A stretch of 64,000 nucleotides of DNA from Dirofilaria immitis (taxonomy: Eukaryota; Nematoda; Chromadorea; Rhabditida; Onchocercidae): the NCBI GenBank assembly GCA_024305405.1, contig JAKNDB010000064.1:1-64000 (forward strand), given 5' to 3'. Position numbers and translations under genes: made by a program. Below, in pieces: positions 1 through 14,327 of this stretch (position 1 is the first letter of the stretch; each line of letters opens with the position of its first letter). The notes beneath the pieces are model-generated. The model was not told the origin of the DNA and made no database searches. It worked only from the letters and a program-made list of their open reading frames with translations.

Positions 1-3000
1 ATATATACGATGAATTTGTCGTATATATTTGTATAATTCATAGATACGCATTGTGACTCGTCTAAACATATATATATACGATGAATTTGTCGTATATATT
101 TGTATAATTCATAGATACGCATTGTGACTCGTCTAAACATATATATATACGATGAATTTGTCGTATATATTTGTATAATTCATAGATACGCATTGTGACT
201 CGTCTAAACATATATATATACGATGAATTTGTCGTATATATTAGTATAATTCATAGATACGGATTATGACTCGTCTGTGTTTGTCTAATCATAGGTATGC
301 ATTATGACCCGTCTAATCATAGATATATACGATGAATTTGTCGTATATATTTGTATAACTCATAGATACGCATTGTGACCCGTCTAATCATATATATATA
401 CGATGAATTTGTCGTATATATTTGTATAATTCATAGATACGCATTGTGACTCGTCTAAACATATATATATACGATGAATTTGTCGTATATATTAGTATAA
501 TTCATAGATACGCATTATGACCCGTCTAATCATAGATATATACGATGAATTTGTCGTATATATTTGTATAACTCATAGATACGCATTGTGACCCGTCTAA
601 TCATATATATATACGATGAATTTGTCGTATATATTTGTATAATTCATAGATACGCATTGTGACTCGTCTAAACATATATATATACGATGAATTTGTCGTA
701 TATATTTGTATAATTCATAGATACGCATTGTGACTCGTCTAATCATATATATATACGATGAATTTGTCGTATATATTTGTATAATTCATAGATACGCATT
801 GTGACTCGTCTAATCATATATATATACGATGAATTTGTCGTATATATTTGTATAATTCATAGATACGCATTGTGACTCGTCTAAACATATATATATACGA
901 TGAATTTGTCGTATATATTAGTATAATTCATAGATACGGATTATGACTCGTCTGTGTTTGTCTAATCATAGGTATGCATTATGACCCGTCTAATCATAGA
1001 TATATACGATGAATTTGTCGTATATATTTGTATAATTCATAGATACGCATTGTGACTCGTCTAATCATATATATATACGATGAATTTGTCGTATATATTT
1101 GTATAATTCATAGATACGCATTGTGACTCGTCTAAACATATATATATACGATGAATTTGTCGTATATATTTGTATAATTCATAGATACGCATTGTGACTC
1201 GTCTAATCATATATATATACGATGAATTTGTCGTATATATTAGTATAATTCATAGATACGCATTGTGACTCGTCTAATCATATATATATACGATGAATTT
1301 GTCGTATATATTTGTATAATTCATAGATACGCATTGTGACTCGTCTAAACATATATATATACGATGAATTTGTCGTATATATTAGTATAATTCATAGATA
1401 CGGATTATGACTCGTCTGTGTTTGTCTAATCATAGGTATGCATTATGACCTGTCTAATCATAGATATATACGATGAATTTGTCGTATATATTTGTATAAC
1501 TCATAGATACGCATTGTGACTCGTCTAATCATATATATATACGATGAATTTGTCGTATATATTTGTATAATTCATAGATACGCATTGTGACTCGTCTAAA
1601 CATATATATATACGATGAATTTGTCGTATATATTAGTATAATTCATAGATACGGATTATGACTCGTCTGTGTTTGTCTAATCATAGGTATGCATTATGAC
1701 CCGTCTAATCATAGATATATACGATGAATTTGTCGTATATATTTGTATAACTCATAGATACGCATTGTGACCCGTCTAATCATATATATATACGATGAAT
1801 TTGTCGTATATATTTGTATAGTTCATAGATACGCATTGTGACTCGTCTAAACATATATATATACGATGAATTTGTCGTATATATTTGTATAATTCATAGA
1901 TACGCATTGTGACTCGTCTAAACATATATATATACGATGAATTTGTCGTATATATTTGTATAATTCATAGATACGCATTGTGACTCGTCTAATCATATAT
2001 ATATACGATGAATTTGTCGTATATATTTGTATAACTCATAGATACGCATTGTGACTCGTCTAATCATATATATATACGATGAATTTGTCGTATATATTTG
2101 TATAATTCATAGATACGCATTGTGACTCGTCTAAACATATATATATACGATGAATTTGTCGTATATATTAGTATAATTCATAGATACGGATTATGACTCG
2201 TCTGTGTTTGTCTAATCATAGGTATGCATTATGACCCGTCTAATCATAGATATATACGATGAATTTGTCGTATATATTTGTATAACTCATAGATACGCAT
2301 TGTGACCCGTCTAATCATATATATATATACGATGAATTTGTCGTATATATTTGTATAATTCATAGATACGCATTGTGACTCGTCTAAACATATATATATA
2401 CGATGAATTTGTCGTATATATTTGTATAATTCATAGATACGCATTGTGACTCGTCTAAACATATATATATATACGATGAATTTGTCGTATATATTTGTAT
2501 AATTCATAGATACGCATTGTGACTCGTCTAAACATATATATATACGATGAATTTGTCGTATATATTAGTATAATTCATAGATACGGATTATGACTCGTCT
2601 AATCATAGATATATACGATGAATTTGTCGTATATATTTGTATAATTCATAGATACGCATTGTGACTCGTCTAAACATATATATATACGATGAATTTGTCG
2701 TATATATTAGTATAATTCATAGATACGGATTATGACTCGTCTAATCATAGATATATACGATGAATTTGTCGTATATATTTGTATAATTCATAGATACGCA
2801 TTGTGACTCGTCTAAACATATATATATACGATGAATTTGTCGTATATATTAGTATAATTCATAGATACGGATTATGACTCGTCTGTGTTTGTCTAATCAT
2901 AGGTATGCATTATGACCCGTCTAATCATAGATATATACGATGAATTTGTCGTATATATTTGTATAACTCATAGATACGCATTGTGACCCGTCTAATCATA

Positions 3001-6000
3001 TATATATATACGATGAATTTGTCGTATATATTTGTATAATTCATAGATACGCATTATGACTCGTCTAATCATATATATATACGATGAATTTGTCGTATAT
3101 ATTTGTATAACTCATAGATACGCATTGTGACTCGTCTAAACATATATATATACGATGAATTTGTCGTATATATTAGTATAATTCATAGATACGCATTATG
3201 ACCCGTCTAATCATAGATATATACGATGAATTTGTCGTATATATTTGTATAACTCATAGATACGCATTGTGACCCGTCTAATCATATATATATACGATGA
3301 ATTTGTCGTATATATTTGTATAATTCATAGATACGCATTGTGACCCGTCTAATCATATATATATACGATGAATTTGTCGTATATATTTGTATAGTTCATA
3401 GATACGCATTGTGACTCGTCTGAACATATATATATACGATGAATTTGTCGTATATATTTGTATAATTCATAGATACGCATTGTGACTCGTCTAAACATAT
3501 ATATATACGATGAATTTGTCGTATATATTAGTATAATTCATAGATACGCATTGTGACTCGTCTAAACATATATATATATACGATGAATTTGTCGTATATA
3601 TTTGTATAATTCATAGATACGCATTGTGACTCGTCTAAACATATATATATACGATGAATTTGTCGTATATATTAGTATAATTCATAGATACGGATTATGA
3701 CTCGTCTGTGTATGTCTAATCATAGGTATGCATTATGACCCGTCTAATCATAGATATATACGATGAATTTGTCGTATATATTTGTATAACTCATAGATAC
3801 GCATTGTGACCCGTCTAATCATATATATATACGATGAATTTGTCGTATATATTTGTATAGTTCATAGATACGCATTGTGACTCGTCTAAACATATATATA
3901 TACGATGAATTTGTCGTATATATTTGTATAATTCATAGATACGCATTGTGACTCGTCTAATCATATATATATACGATGAATTTGTCGTATATATTTGTAT
4001 AATTCATAGATACGCATTGTGACTCGTCTAAACATATATATATATACGATGAATTTGTCGTATATATTTGTATAATTCATAGATACGCATTGTGACCCGT
4101 CTAATCATATATATATACGATGAATTTGTCGTATATATTTGTATAGTTCATAGATACGCATTGTGACTCGTCTAATCATATATATATACGATGAATTTGT
4201 CGTATATATTTGTATAATTCATAGATACGCATTGTGACTCGTCTAATCATATATATATACGATGAATTTGTCGTATATATTTGTATAATTCATAGATACG
4301 CATTGTGACTCGTCTAAACATATATATATACGATGAATTTGTCGTATATATTAGTATAATTCATAGATACGGATTATGACTCGTCTGTGTTTGTCTAATC
4401 ATAGGTATGCATTATGACCCGTCTAATCATAGATATATACGATGAATTTGTCGTATATATTTGTATAATTCATAGATACGCATTGTGACTCGTCTAAACA
4501 TATATATATATACGATGAATTTGTCGTATATATTTGTATAATTCATAGATACGCATTGTGACTCGTCTAAACATATATATATACGATGAATTTGTCGTAT
4601 ATATTTGTATAATTCATAGATACGCATTGTGACTCGTCTAAACATATATATATACGATGAATTTGTCGTATATATTTGTATAATTCATAGATACGCATTG
4701 TGACTCGTCTAAACATATATATATACGATGAATTTGTCGTATATATTAGTATAATTCATAGATACGCATTATGACCCGTCTAATCATAGATATATACGAT
4801 GAATTTGTCGTATATATTTGTATAATTCATAGATACGCATTGTGACTCGTCTAATCATATATATATACGATGAATTTGTCGTATATATTTGTATAATTCA
4901 TAGATACGCATTGTGACTCGTCTAAACATATATATATACGATGAATTTGTCGTATATATTAGTATAATTCATAGATACGGATTATGACTCGTCTAATCAT
5001 AGATATATATACGATGAATTTGTCGTATATATTAGTATAATTCATAGATACGGATTATGACTCGTCTGTGTTTGTCTAATCATAGGTATGCATTATGACC
5101 CGTCTAATCATAGATATATACGATGAATTTGTCGTATATATTTGTATAATTCATAGATACGCATTGTGACTCGTCTAAACATATATATATATACGATGAA
5201 TTTGTCGTATATATTTGTATAATTCATAGATACGCATTGTGACTCGTCTAAACATATATATATACGATGAATTTGTCGTATATATTTGTATAATTCATAG
5301 ATACGCATTGTGACTCGTCTAAACATATATATATACGATGAATTTGTCGTATATATTTGTATAATTCATAGATACGCATTGTGACTCGTCTAATCATATA
5401 TATATACGATGAATTTGTCGTATATATTTGTATAATTCATAGATACGCATTGTGACTCGTCTAATCATATATATATACGATGAATTTGTCGTATATATTT
5501 GTATAGTTCATAGATACGCATTGTGACTCGTCTAAACATATATATATACGATGAATTTGTCGTATATATTTGTATAATTCATAGATACGCATTGTGACTC
5601 GTCTAAACATATATATATACGATGAATTTGTCGTATATATTTGTATAATTCATAGATACGCATTGTGACTCGTCTAAACATATATATATACGATGAATTT
5701 GTCGTATATATTAGTATAATTCATAGATACGGATTATGACTCGTCTGTGTTTGTCTAATCATAGGTATGCATTATGACCCGTCTAATCATAGATATATAC
5801 GATGAATTTGTCGTATATATTTGTATAATTCATAGATACGCATTGTGACTCGTCTAAACATATATATATACGATGAATTTGTCGTATATATTTGTATAAT
5901 TCATAGATACGCATTGTGACTCGTCTAAACATATATATATACGATGAATTTGTCGTATATATTTGTATAATTCATAGATACGCATTGTGACTCGTCTAAA

Positions 6001-9000
6001 CATATATATATACGATGAATTTGTCGTATATATTAGTATAATTCATAGATACGGATTATGACTCGTCTGTGTTTGTCTAATCATAGGTATGCATTATGAC
6101 CTGTCTAATCATAGATATATACGATGAATTTGTCGTATATATTTGTATAATTCATAGATACGCATTGTGACTCGTCTAATCATATATATATACGATGAAT
6201 TTGTCGTATATATTTGTATAATTCATAGATACGCATTGTGACTCGTCTAAACATATATATATACGATGAATTTGTCGTATATATTAGTATAATTCATAGA
6301 TACGCATTATGACCCGTCTAATCATAGATATATACGATGAATTTGTCGTATATATTTGTATAATTCATAGATACGCATTGTGACTCGTCTAAACATATAT
6401 ATATATACGATGAATTTGTCGTATATATTTGTATAATTCATAGATACGCATTGTGACTCGTCTAAACATATATATATACGATGAATTTGTCGTATATATT
6501 TGTATAATTCATAGATACGCATTGTGACTCGTCTAAACATATATATATACGATGAATTTGTCGTATATATTAGTATAATTCATAGATACGGATTATGACT
6601 CGTCTGTGTTTGTCTAATCATAGGTATGCATTATGACCCGTCTAATCATAGATATATACGATGAATTTGTCGTATATATTTGTATAATTCATAGATACGC
6701 ATTGTGACTCGTCTAATCATATATATATACGATGAATTTGTCGTATATATTTGTATAATTCATAGATACGCATTGTGACTCGTCTAATCATATATATATA
6801 CGATGAATTTGTCGTATATATTTGTATAATTCATAGATACGCATTGTGACTCGTCTAATCATATATATATACGATGAATTTGTCGTATATATTTGTATAA
6901 CTCATAGATACGCATTGTGACCCGTCTAATCATATATATATACGATGAATTTGTCGTATATATTTGTATAATTCATAGATACGCATTGTGACTCGTCTAA
7001 TCATATATATATACGATGAATTTGTCGTATATATTTGTATAATTCATAGATACGCATTGTGACTCGTCTAAACATATATATATACGATGAATTTGTCGTA
7101 TATATTTGTATAATTCATAGATACGCATTGTGACTCGTCTAAACATATATATATACGATGAATTTGTCGTATATATTAGTATAATTCATAGATACGCATT
7201 ATGACCCGTCTAATCATAGATATATACGATGAATTTGTCGTATATATTTGTATAACTCATAGATACGCATTGTGACTCGTCTAATCATATATATATACGA
7301 TGAATTTGTCGTATATATTTGTATAATTCATAGATACGCATTGTGACTCGTCTAAACATATATATATACGATGAATTTGTCGTATATATTAGTATAATTC
7401 ATAGATACGCATTGTGACTCGTCTAAACATATATATATACGATGAATTTGTCGTATATATTTGTATAATTCATAGATACGCATTGTGACTCGTCTAAACA
7501 TATATATATACGATGAATTTGTCGTATATATTAGTATAATTCATAGATACGGATTATGACTCGTCTGTGTTTGTCTAATCATAGGTATGCATTATGACCC
7601 GTCTAATCATAGATATATACGATGAATTTGTCGTATATATTTGTATAACTCATAGATACGCATTGTGACCCGTCTAATCATATATATATACGATGAATTT
7701 GTCGTATATATTTGTATAATTCATAGATACGCATTGTGACTCGTCTAATCATATATATATACGATGAATTTGTCGTATATATTTGTATAATTCATAGATA
7801 CGCATTGTGACTCGTCTAAACATATATATATACGATGAATTTGTCGTATATATTTGTATAACTCATAGATACGCATTGTGACCCGTCTAATCATATATAT
7901 ATACGATGAATTTGTCGTATATATTTGTATAATTCATAGATACGCATTGTGACTCGTCTAAACATATATATATACGATGAATTTGTCGTATATATTTGTA
8001 TAATTCATAGATACGCATTGTGACTCGTCTAAACATATATATATACGATGAATTTGTCGTATATATTTGTATAATTCATAGATACGCATTGTGACTCGTC
8101 TAAACATATATATATACGATGAATTTGTCGTATATATTTGTATAATTCATAGATACGCATTGTGACTCGTCTAAACATATATATATACGATGAATTTGTC
8201 GTATATATTAGTATAATTCATAGATACGGATTATGACTCGTCTGTGTTTGTCTAATCATAGGTATGCATTATGACCTGTCTAATCATAGATATATACGAT
8301 GAATTTGTCGTATATATTTGTATAACTCATAGATACGCATTGTGACTCGTCTAATCATATATATATACGATGAATTTGTCGTATATATTAGTATAATTCA
8401 TAGATACGCATTATGACCCGTCTAATCATAGATATATACGATGAATTTGTCGTATATATTTGTATAATTCATAGATACGCATTGTGACTCGTCTAAACAT
8501 ATATATATACGATGAATTTGTCGTATATATTTGTATAATTCATAGATACGCATTGTGACTCGTCTAATCATATATATATACGATGAATTTGTCGTATATA
8601 TTTGTATAATTTATAGATACGCATTGTGACTCGTCTAAACATATATATATACGATGAATTTGTCGTATATATTAGTATAATTCATAGATACGGATTATGA
8701 CTCGTCTGTGTTTGTCTAATCATAGGTATGCATTATGACCCGTCTAATCATAGATATATACGATGAATTTGTCGTATATATTTGTATAACTCATAGATAC
8801 GCATTGTGACCCGTCTAATCATATATATATACGATGAATTTGTCGTATATATTTGTATAACTCATAGATACGCATTGTGACCCGTCTAATCATATATATA
8901 TACGATGAATTTGTCGTATATATTTGTATAATTCATAGATACGCATTGTGACTCGTCTAAACATATATATATACGATGAATTTGTCGTATATATTTGTAT

Positions 9001-10384
9001 AATTCATAGATACGCATTGTGACTCGTCTAATCATATATATATACGATGAATTTGTCGTATATATTTGTATAATTCATAGATACGCATTGTGACTCGTCT
9101 AAACATATATATATATACGATGAATTTGTCGTATATATTAGTATAATTCATAGATACGGATTATGACTCGTCTGTGTTTGTCTAATCATAGGTATGCATT
9201 ATGACCCGTCTAATCATAGATATATACGATGAATTTGTCGTATATATTTGTATAACTCATAGATACGCATTGTGACCCGTCTAATCATATATATATACGA
9301 TGAATTTGTCGTATATATTTGTATAGTTCATAGATACGCATTGTGACTCGTCTAAACATATATATATACGATGAATTTGTCGTATATATTTGTATAATTC
9401 ATAGATACGCATTGTGACTCGTCTAAACATATATATATACGATGAATTTGTCGTATATATTTGTATAATTCATAGATACGCATTGTGACTCGTCTAATCA
9501 TATATATATACGATGAATTTGTCGTATATATTAGTATAATTCATAGATACGGATTATGACTCGTCTGTGTTTGTCTAATCATAGGTATGCATTATGACCC
9601 GTCTAATCATAGATATATACGATGAATTTGTCGTATATATTTGTATAACTCATAGATACGCATTGTGACCCGTCTAATCATATATATATACGATGAATTT
9701 GTCGTATATATTTGTATAGTTCATAGATACGCATTGTGACTCGTCTAAACATATATATATACGATGAATTTGTCGTATATATTTGTATAATTCATAGATA
9801 CGCATTGTGACTCGTCTAAACATATATATATACGATGAATTTGTCGTATATATTAGTATAATTCATAGATACGGATTATGACTCGTCTGTGCATATGATC
9901 TAATCATAGATATATACGATGAATTTGTCGTATATATTTGTATAACTCATAGATACGCATTGTGACCCGTCTAATCATATATATATACGATGAATTTGTC
10001 GTATATATTTGTATAATTCATAGATACGCATTGTGACTCGTCTAAACATATATATATACGATGAATTTGTCGTATATATTTGTATAATTCATAGATACGC
10101 ATTGTGACCCGTCTAATCATATATATATACGATGAATTTGTCGTATATATTTGTATAGTTCATAGATACGCATTGTGACTCGTCTAAACATATATATATA
10201 CGATGAATTTGTCGTATATATTTGTATAATTCATAGATACGCATTGTGACTCGTCTAAACATATATATATACGATGAATTTGTCGTATATATTAGTATAA
10301 TTCATAGATACGGATTATGACTCGTCTGTGTTTGTCTAATCATAGATATGCATTTTGTCGTATATATTTGTATAATTCATAGAT
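1..10384. repeat. 10.4-kb satellite array, 71-bp monomer with internal hairpin
   Basis: Uninterrupted tandem repeat from the first base. Successive 'acgatgaatttg' anchors lie 71 bp apart (for example 7, 78, 149), which gives roughly 140 monomers. Each monomer contains the arms atatatacga / tcgtatatat around the loop tgaatttg, so each copy can fold into a 10-bp hairpin. Copies differ by a few recurrent changes (ctaaacat/ctaatcat, gtataatt/gtataact/gtatagtt, gactcg/gacccg). About twenty copies are a longer 109-bp form containing 'gtgtttgtctaatcatagg'. The array begins before the window, so its full length is unknown. The short minus-strand open frames in it are translations of the repeat and not genes. 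Confidence 0.98.
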
Positions 10385-11337
10385 TACATAAGGAAAAAAA
10401 AATTACATAAGGAAAAAAATATTTTTTTTGTTACATAAGGAAAAATATTACATAAGGAAAGAAATATATTTATATAGAGAAAGAAAATATTTTTAATATG
10501 TGTGAAAATATATGCATATTTCTTGTATGCTATAAAATAAAATTTAATATATTTTCTTTTATAATATAAAACAAAAATGCTATATATTTCTTATATATTA
10601 GAAAATGAAAATATTACATATTTTCTTATATGCTAGAAAATAAAAATATTACACATTTTGTTATATACTACAAAATAAAAATATTACACATGCAATATTT
10701 TCTTATATACTATGAAATATAAGTTTAACTTATTTTTTATATATTATAAAATAAAAATTCTTTATATTTTCTTATATACTAGAAAATAAAGATATTGCAT
10801 ATTTTCTTATATACTGGAAAATGAAAATATTTCGTATGCAATATTTTCTTATATACTATAAAATAAAAATTTAACATAACGTTTTATAATTTTTATATAC
10901 TAGAAAATTAAAATATTACATATTTTCCTATTTACTATAAAATAAAAATATTGCGTATGCAATATTTTCTTATATACTATAAAATAAAAATTTTTTATAT
11001 TTTCTTATATTCCAGAAAGTAAAAATATTATGTCTTTTCTTATATAACGGAAAATAAAAATATTATATGTAGTATTTTCTTGTGTACTATAAAATAAAAA
11101 TCTAACATAAAAATTTTTATATTTTTTTATATACTAGGAAATAAAAATACTGCATGTTTTTTATATGCTATAAAATAAAAATATTACATATTTTCTTATG
11201 TACCAGAAAATTAAAATATTGCATATTTTCTTATATACTAGAAATTAAAAGATTGTATACTTTGTTACATACTAGAAAATAAAAATGTTACATATTTTAT
11301 ATATATATAAAATAAATATACATGTTTTCTTATATAC
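10385..11337. repeat. AT-rich minisatellite (TTCTTATATACTATAAAATA type)
   Basis: It begins with about four copies of 'ttacataaggaaa' (10385-10460) and then runs as degenerate units of about 35-45 bp built on 'ttcttatatactataaaat' plus 'aaaaatatt'. The block from about 10440 onward is nearly the same sequence as 16615-17347, so the two are direct copies of one duplicated segment. No coding potential is visible. Confidence 0.9.
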
Positions 11338-11768
11338 TGTCGAGAATTTTCTCGATACTAATTTTTAATTATAAGTATTTCTGAAATCTTTATTTTTCTA
11401 TAAATCATTCATTGCTTATAAAATGTAAACCATTCTCATGGCGCCGTTTCCGGCGGATGTTCTCATTCCATAAAAAAATTGTCTCACGTCTAAATATGTC
11501 TATCCTTGTAAATCTCCTCCTTACGAAATCTTTTATATAATGGACCATGACTTTGTAGCAGATCAGTTTTTTTATTTTTACTTTGGTGTTTACGCAGTTG
11601 TCTACAGTTTTACCAAGGTCAACGTTCCCGTTTTCTTTAAAATAAATTGTTATTACATTCTTCTTGTCACCTTACAAATCCCGAATTCATCCACAAAGAA
11701 CCCTTCTCCACCAAATACAACTTCCACCAAATTCAAACTCAGTTCAGTCTAATCAAAAGCTGACAACA
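11338..11768 (+). repeat. LTR copy 1 (BEL/Pao family 1), followed by primer binding site
   Basis: A 431-bp sequence beginning TGTCGAG and ending ACAACA (TG...CA). It is nearly identical to the copies at 17348-17773 and 24049-24478. It is preceded by 'tatac', as is copy 2, and followed within nine bases by the primer-binding sequence tggtgccacgagc. The internal region then stops at once and is replaced by inverted satellite. It is therefore a 5' LTR end whose body has been lost, or a duplicate of the 5' end of the element at 17348. A 70-codon open frame inside it also occurs in the other LTR copies and is not a gene. Confidence 0.9.
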
Positions 11769-11787
11769 AAATAAAATTGGTGCCACG

Positions 11788-11850
11788 AGCTATCTATGAT
11801 TAGACGAATCATAATGCATATCTATGATTAGACAAATATATACGACTTGT
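11788..11850 (-). repeat. Inverted satellite fragment
   Basis: Reads 'tatctatgattagac' and 'aaatatatacgac', the reverse complement of the satellite variant found at 15172-16200. It lies directly against the primer-binding site of LTR copy 1 on one side and the last exon of the 11851-12464 gene on the other. Confidence 0.8.
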
Positions 11851-12464
11851 CTAATCTTTTGCAATTGGAACTCGCAACTGAGAATCATGCTGAAGGTTCT
11901 GAGCACCTGAAAACAAACAACAACACAGTACATTTGGCAATTTATTTTATTATCTGTTAATAAAATCTGGAAGGCAGCATCCGAAAAAATTATTGACAAA
12001 GCAATATAAATGAATTACTCCAAATTACCTCTGATAAGAAAACAGCATCTTTGGGCCACTTTGGTTGATGTATTTTCAAAGATTTCAGAATCACATCCGA
12101 TCCCTCCTACAAAAAACCTCTTACGATATGAATAAGCAAATAAACAATACAGTTATTATGTGCATTATGTATAAATATAATTACAGCTCATTTATCTATT
12201 AAATCTTTTCTATTTTTATGAAAATTCAACCGCCGAAAAATTCGAAATTCTTGCAATGAAAACAAAATTAGCAAATAAACATTCGACGCTGTTCGCGTTC
12301 ATTATTTTCGAATGTATTTTAGTAAGCAGCATATTGTCTTTGGTAACTTGTTTTTGTAAGCAATACTTAACTTTGTAACCCTCTTTTTCTTTGAGACATA
12401 ATCTCTTGACACTGCAGATATCCATTCGACCACGTTCACATACTATTTCCTTTACATGACACAT
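11851..12464 (-). CDS. Putative small cysteine-containing protein or truncated gene end, 3 exons
   Basis: Three minus-strand exons join with consistent phase: 12464-12380, 12106-12029 and 11906-11851, all with GT donors and AG acceptors (ttgtag, tttcag). They encode 72 residues ending in a TAG stop. The second exon reads GIGCDSEIF...AQRCCF. The spaced Cys and Cys-Cys pattern faintly recalls anaphylatoxin-like modules of the fibulin type, but I cannot assign a family. No signal peptide is visible and the ATG may simply lie inside a longer first exon. The stop codon abuts the inverted satellite, so the true 3' end may have been cut off by the repeats. It is divergent to SDHD, with about 270-340 bp between them. 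The phase agreement is my main evidence and could be chance. Confidence 0.35.
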
Positions 12465-12736
12465 AACTTATTTCACAATAAGTATCAATTGGATATGTCA
12501 TCAAACGGCCAGCCGTGATTTCTCATTATTCATTAAGCATTTGGTCGGCGGGTGCATCTGCGTGAATTGTAGAAGCGTAGTATGGTCAATAATTCGCGAT
12601 TGGCGCAGGGAGGTGGGGGTAGGAGTGGGTGGTCATCAAATTGAGCGTTTACTTATTTTTAAGAATTAACTGCGAACATGTGCAATGAGAAATTCGAATT
12701 CGCAAGTGAAATCAATGTTCATGTAATCTGTTGCAG
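12465..12736. promoter_or_regulatory. Intergenic region upstream of SDHD
   Basis: Non-repetitive spacer between the minus-strand 72-aa gene and SDHD, so it probably holds a shared divergent promoter. It ends in 'ctgttgcag' (12728-12736), a good acceptor immediately followed by ATG at 12737. This suggests trans-splicing of a leader to the SDHD message. No other specific element is recognised. Confidence 0.4.
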
Positions 12737-14327
12737 ATGCTATCGGCTAGTGGTGTGGTCGTGTTGTATGCGGAAACGTACGATTTATTTATCCTCGCCT
12801 GATGCAACGATGCATCACTGGAGGAGTTTCAAATCGTCCACAGTTTGATCCCATTGTGTAAGCACTTCCTGAATTTAAGTATTACCAGACAATTAAGTTT
12901 TTATAGCCTATTTTTTTTAACAGTTTAAAATTGATCTCACAGATTCGAATCAAGTTTTTGTGTTTCGAAGTTTAAATTCTTTTCTTTTTTTTTAAGTTTC
13001 TCAAGTTTATGAAGCTATAAAAATATTGTTGAATTCTTTATGTTTATCAGCACTTAATATATGAAGCTGATTTGTTAGTCAATTACTAATTCACTGACGT
13101 TTAAACATGTGATTTAACTGTAGCGATTGCAGTTTATAATTTTTCTAAAATACTAACTTAATTCTCTGTTGCAGAGCTCGGAAAACATTCAGAGAGACAC
13201 ATGATCATTCGATGATGTTTAAGATCGAAAAGTACTTTTCGGCTGCCATGCTACCACTTCTGCCGCTTCATATTTCATTCACGGACCTTCTATGGATACT
13301 GCTTTGGCAATTGCAATCACGCTGCATGCCCATTGGGGTCTACATGGTGTGTTGAGTGTAAGTCTTATTATTTACTTATGCTGTTTAAAACTTACTTTCT
13401 CTAATCAGTAATGGAATTTTTATTGATCGAACTTCAAATAATACGTAAAATCAAGTAGTTAACATATCTGATCAAGATGGTTTGAACAAGCATAATAGTT
13501 ACATCTCAGCTACATGAGTAGCACGTTGTAGATTATGTTTTGCTTAGATTGAAATTTTATTGATTATCAAGGACTTAGCATCAGTTGATGTTACAAGAGA
13601 ATTGTAGATATACGACTAAATCTTGGGAATCGAATAAACCGAGTTTTTAACAAGTAATCTTATAGAAGAATCCGCAGTAATCATATTGAACCGATAAAAG
13701 AAAGTCTAGTGAGATGAAGTCGTTAAGATTGAACGCATTTGATGCAAAAGTTTTCGAGGAAATTTATAGTAGTAAGCCCAAATGAATCGGTGAACGCTTT
13801 TATTGTGGGAGTTGCTTTACAACACTTCAAACATTGTACATAAGCTTACTTATTGGAGACAAAAATGAGAATAATTTATTAAATTCTTTTATGTTTATAA
13901 ATCATTTAAGAAATATTCTGCAGTACAATACTTTGATTGTTTGAATATATTCATGCTAGAATTATTTCAGTTTTTTTGACATAGTTATGCAATGAGGTAA
14001 GGCAGGAGTATCATGTGACAGTAAAGTCTCTAACTCTATCAAAAGATCAGCAAATGATCACTGAGTATTTCTATAATATAGTGCAGCAGAATAAATGTTG
14101 CTTATTTCATTTCAAACGTTGAATGGAAATCATATCTTAATGTTTATTATTATAGAGTTATGTATTTAGGATTATGGTCGTCCATTTGTACTGGACCAAC
14201 AATGGCAAAAATTGTTCAGGGACCGTTTACTTACATAATTAGTATTTGTCTACTTGCTGGTTTGTTGCACTTCAATTCTTACGATGTTGGTATAACAAAA
14301 GCATTTGAAATTGTGTGGTCCTTGTAA
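12737..14327 (+). CDS. sdhd: Succinate dehydrogenase membrane-anchor subunit D, with one-base frameshifts
   Basis: Small cytochrome b subunit of complex II, which anchors the dehydrogenase in the inner mitochondrial membrane and helps bind haem and ubiquinone. Exons are 12802-12857 (or from ATG 12737), 13175-13357 and 14170-14327, with phases agreeing across both introns. Exon 2 encodes [15 protein letters not shown], then, one frame over, [17 protein letters not shown] and HAHWGLHGV, which contains the expected haem-ligand histidine. Exon 3 encodes DYGRPFVL, then, shifted, [12 protein letters not shown] up to [10 protein letters not shown] and a stop, which is the family's usual C-terminus. 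One base is missing near 13263-13266 (CTGCCGCT) and one near 14193 (CTGGACCA). Without them the gene reads through. The region 12737-12801 encodes an arginine-rich, presequence-like stretch only if a further base is missing; otherwise it is a 22-codon upstream ORF whose TGA overlaps the ATG at 12802. Either assembly error or a young pseudogene; I favour error. Confidence 0.85.

Noticed and set aside
2244..6540. Repeated 72-87 codon minus-strand open frames in the satellite
   Set aside because: They are identical translations of three to four 71-bp monomers. The frame closes as soon as the period shifts, and there is no splice or promoter context.
1..10384. CRISPR-like array
   Set aside because: The units are contiguous near-identical monomers without unique spacers, in a eukaryotic genome.
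11540..11752. 70-codon open frame on the plus strand
   Set aside because: It lies wholly inside an LTR and recurs in the other LTR copies with changes; not a gene.
12790..12857. Frame reading [10 protein letters not shown] upstream of SDHD exon 2
   Set aside because: It runs into a stop before the donor. The adjacent frame ([16 protein letters not shown]) joins exon 2 in phase.
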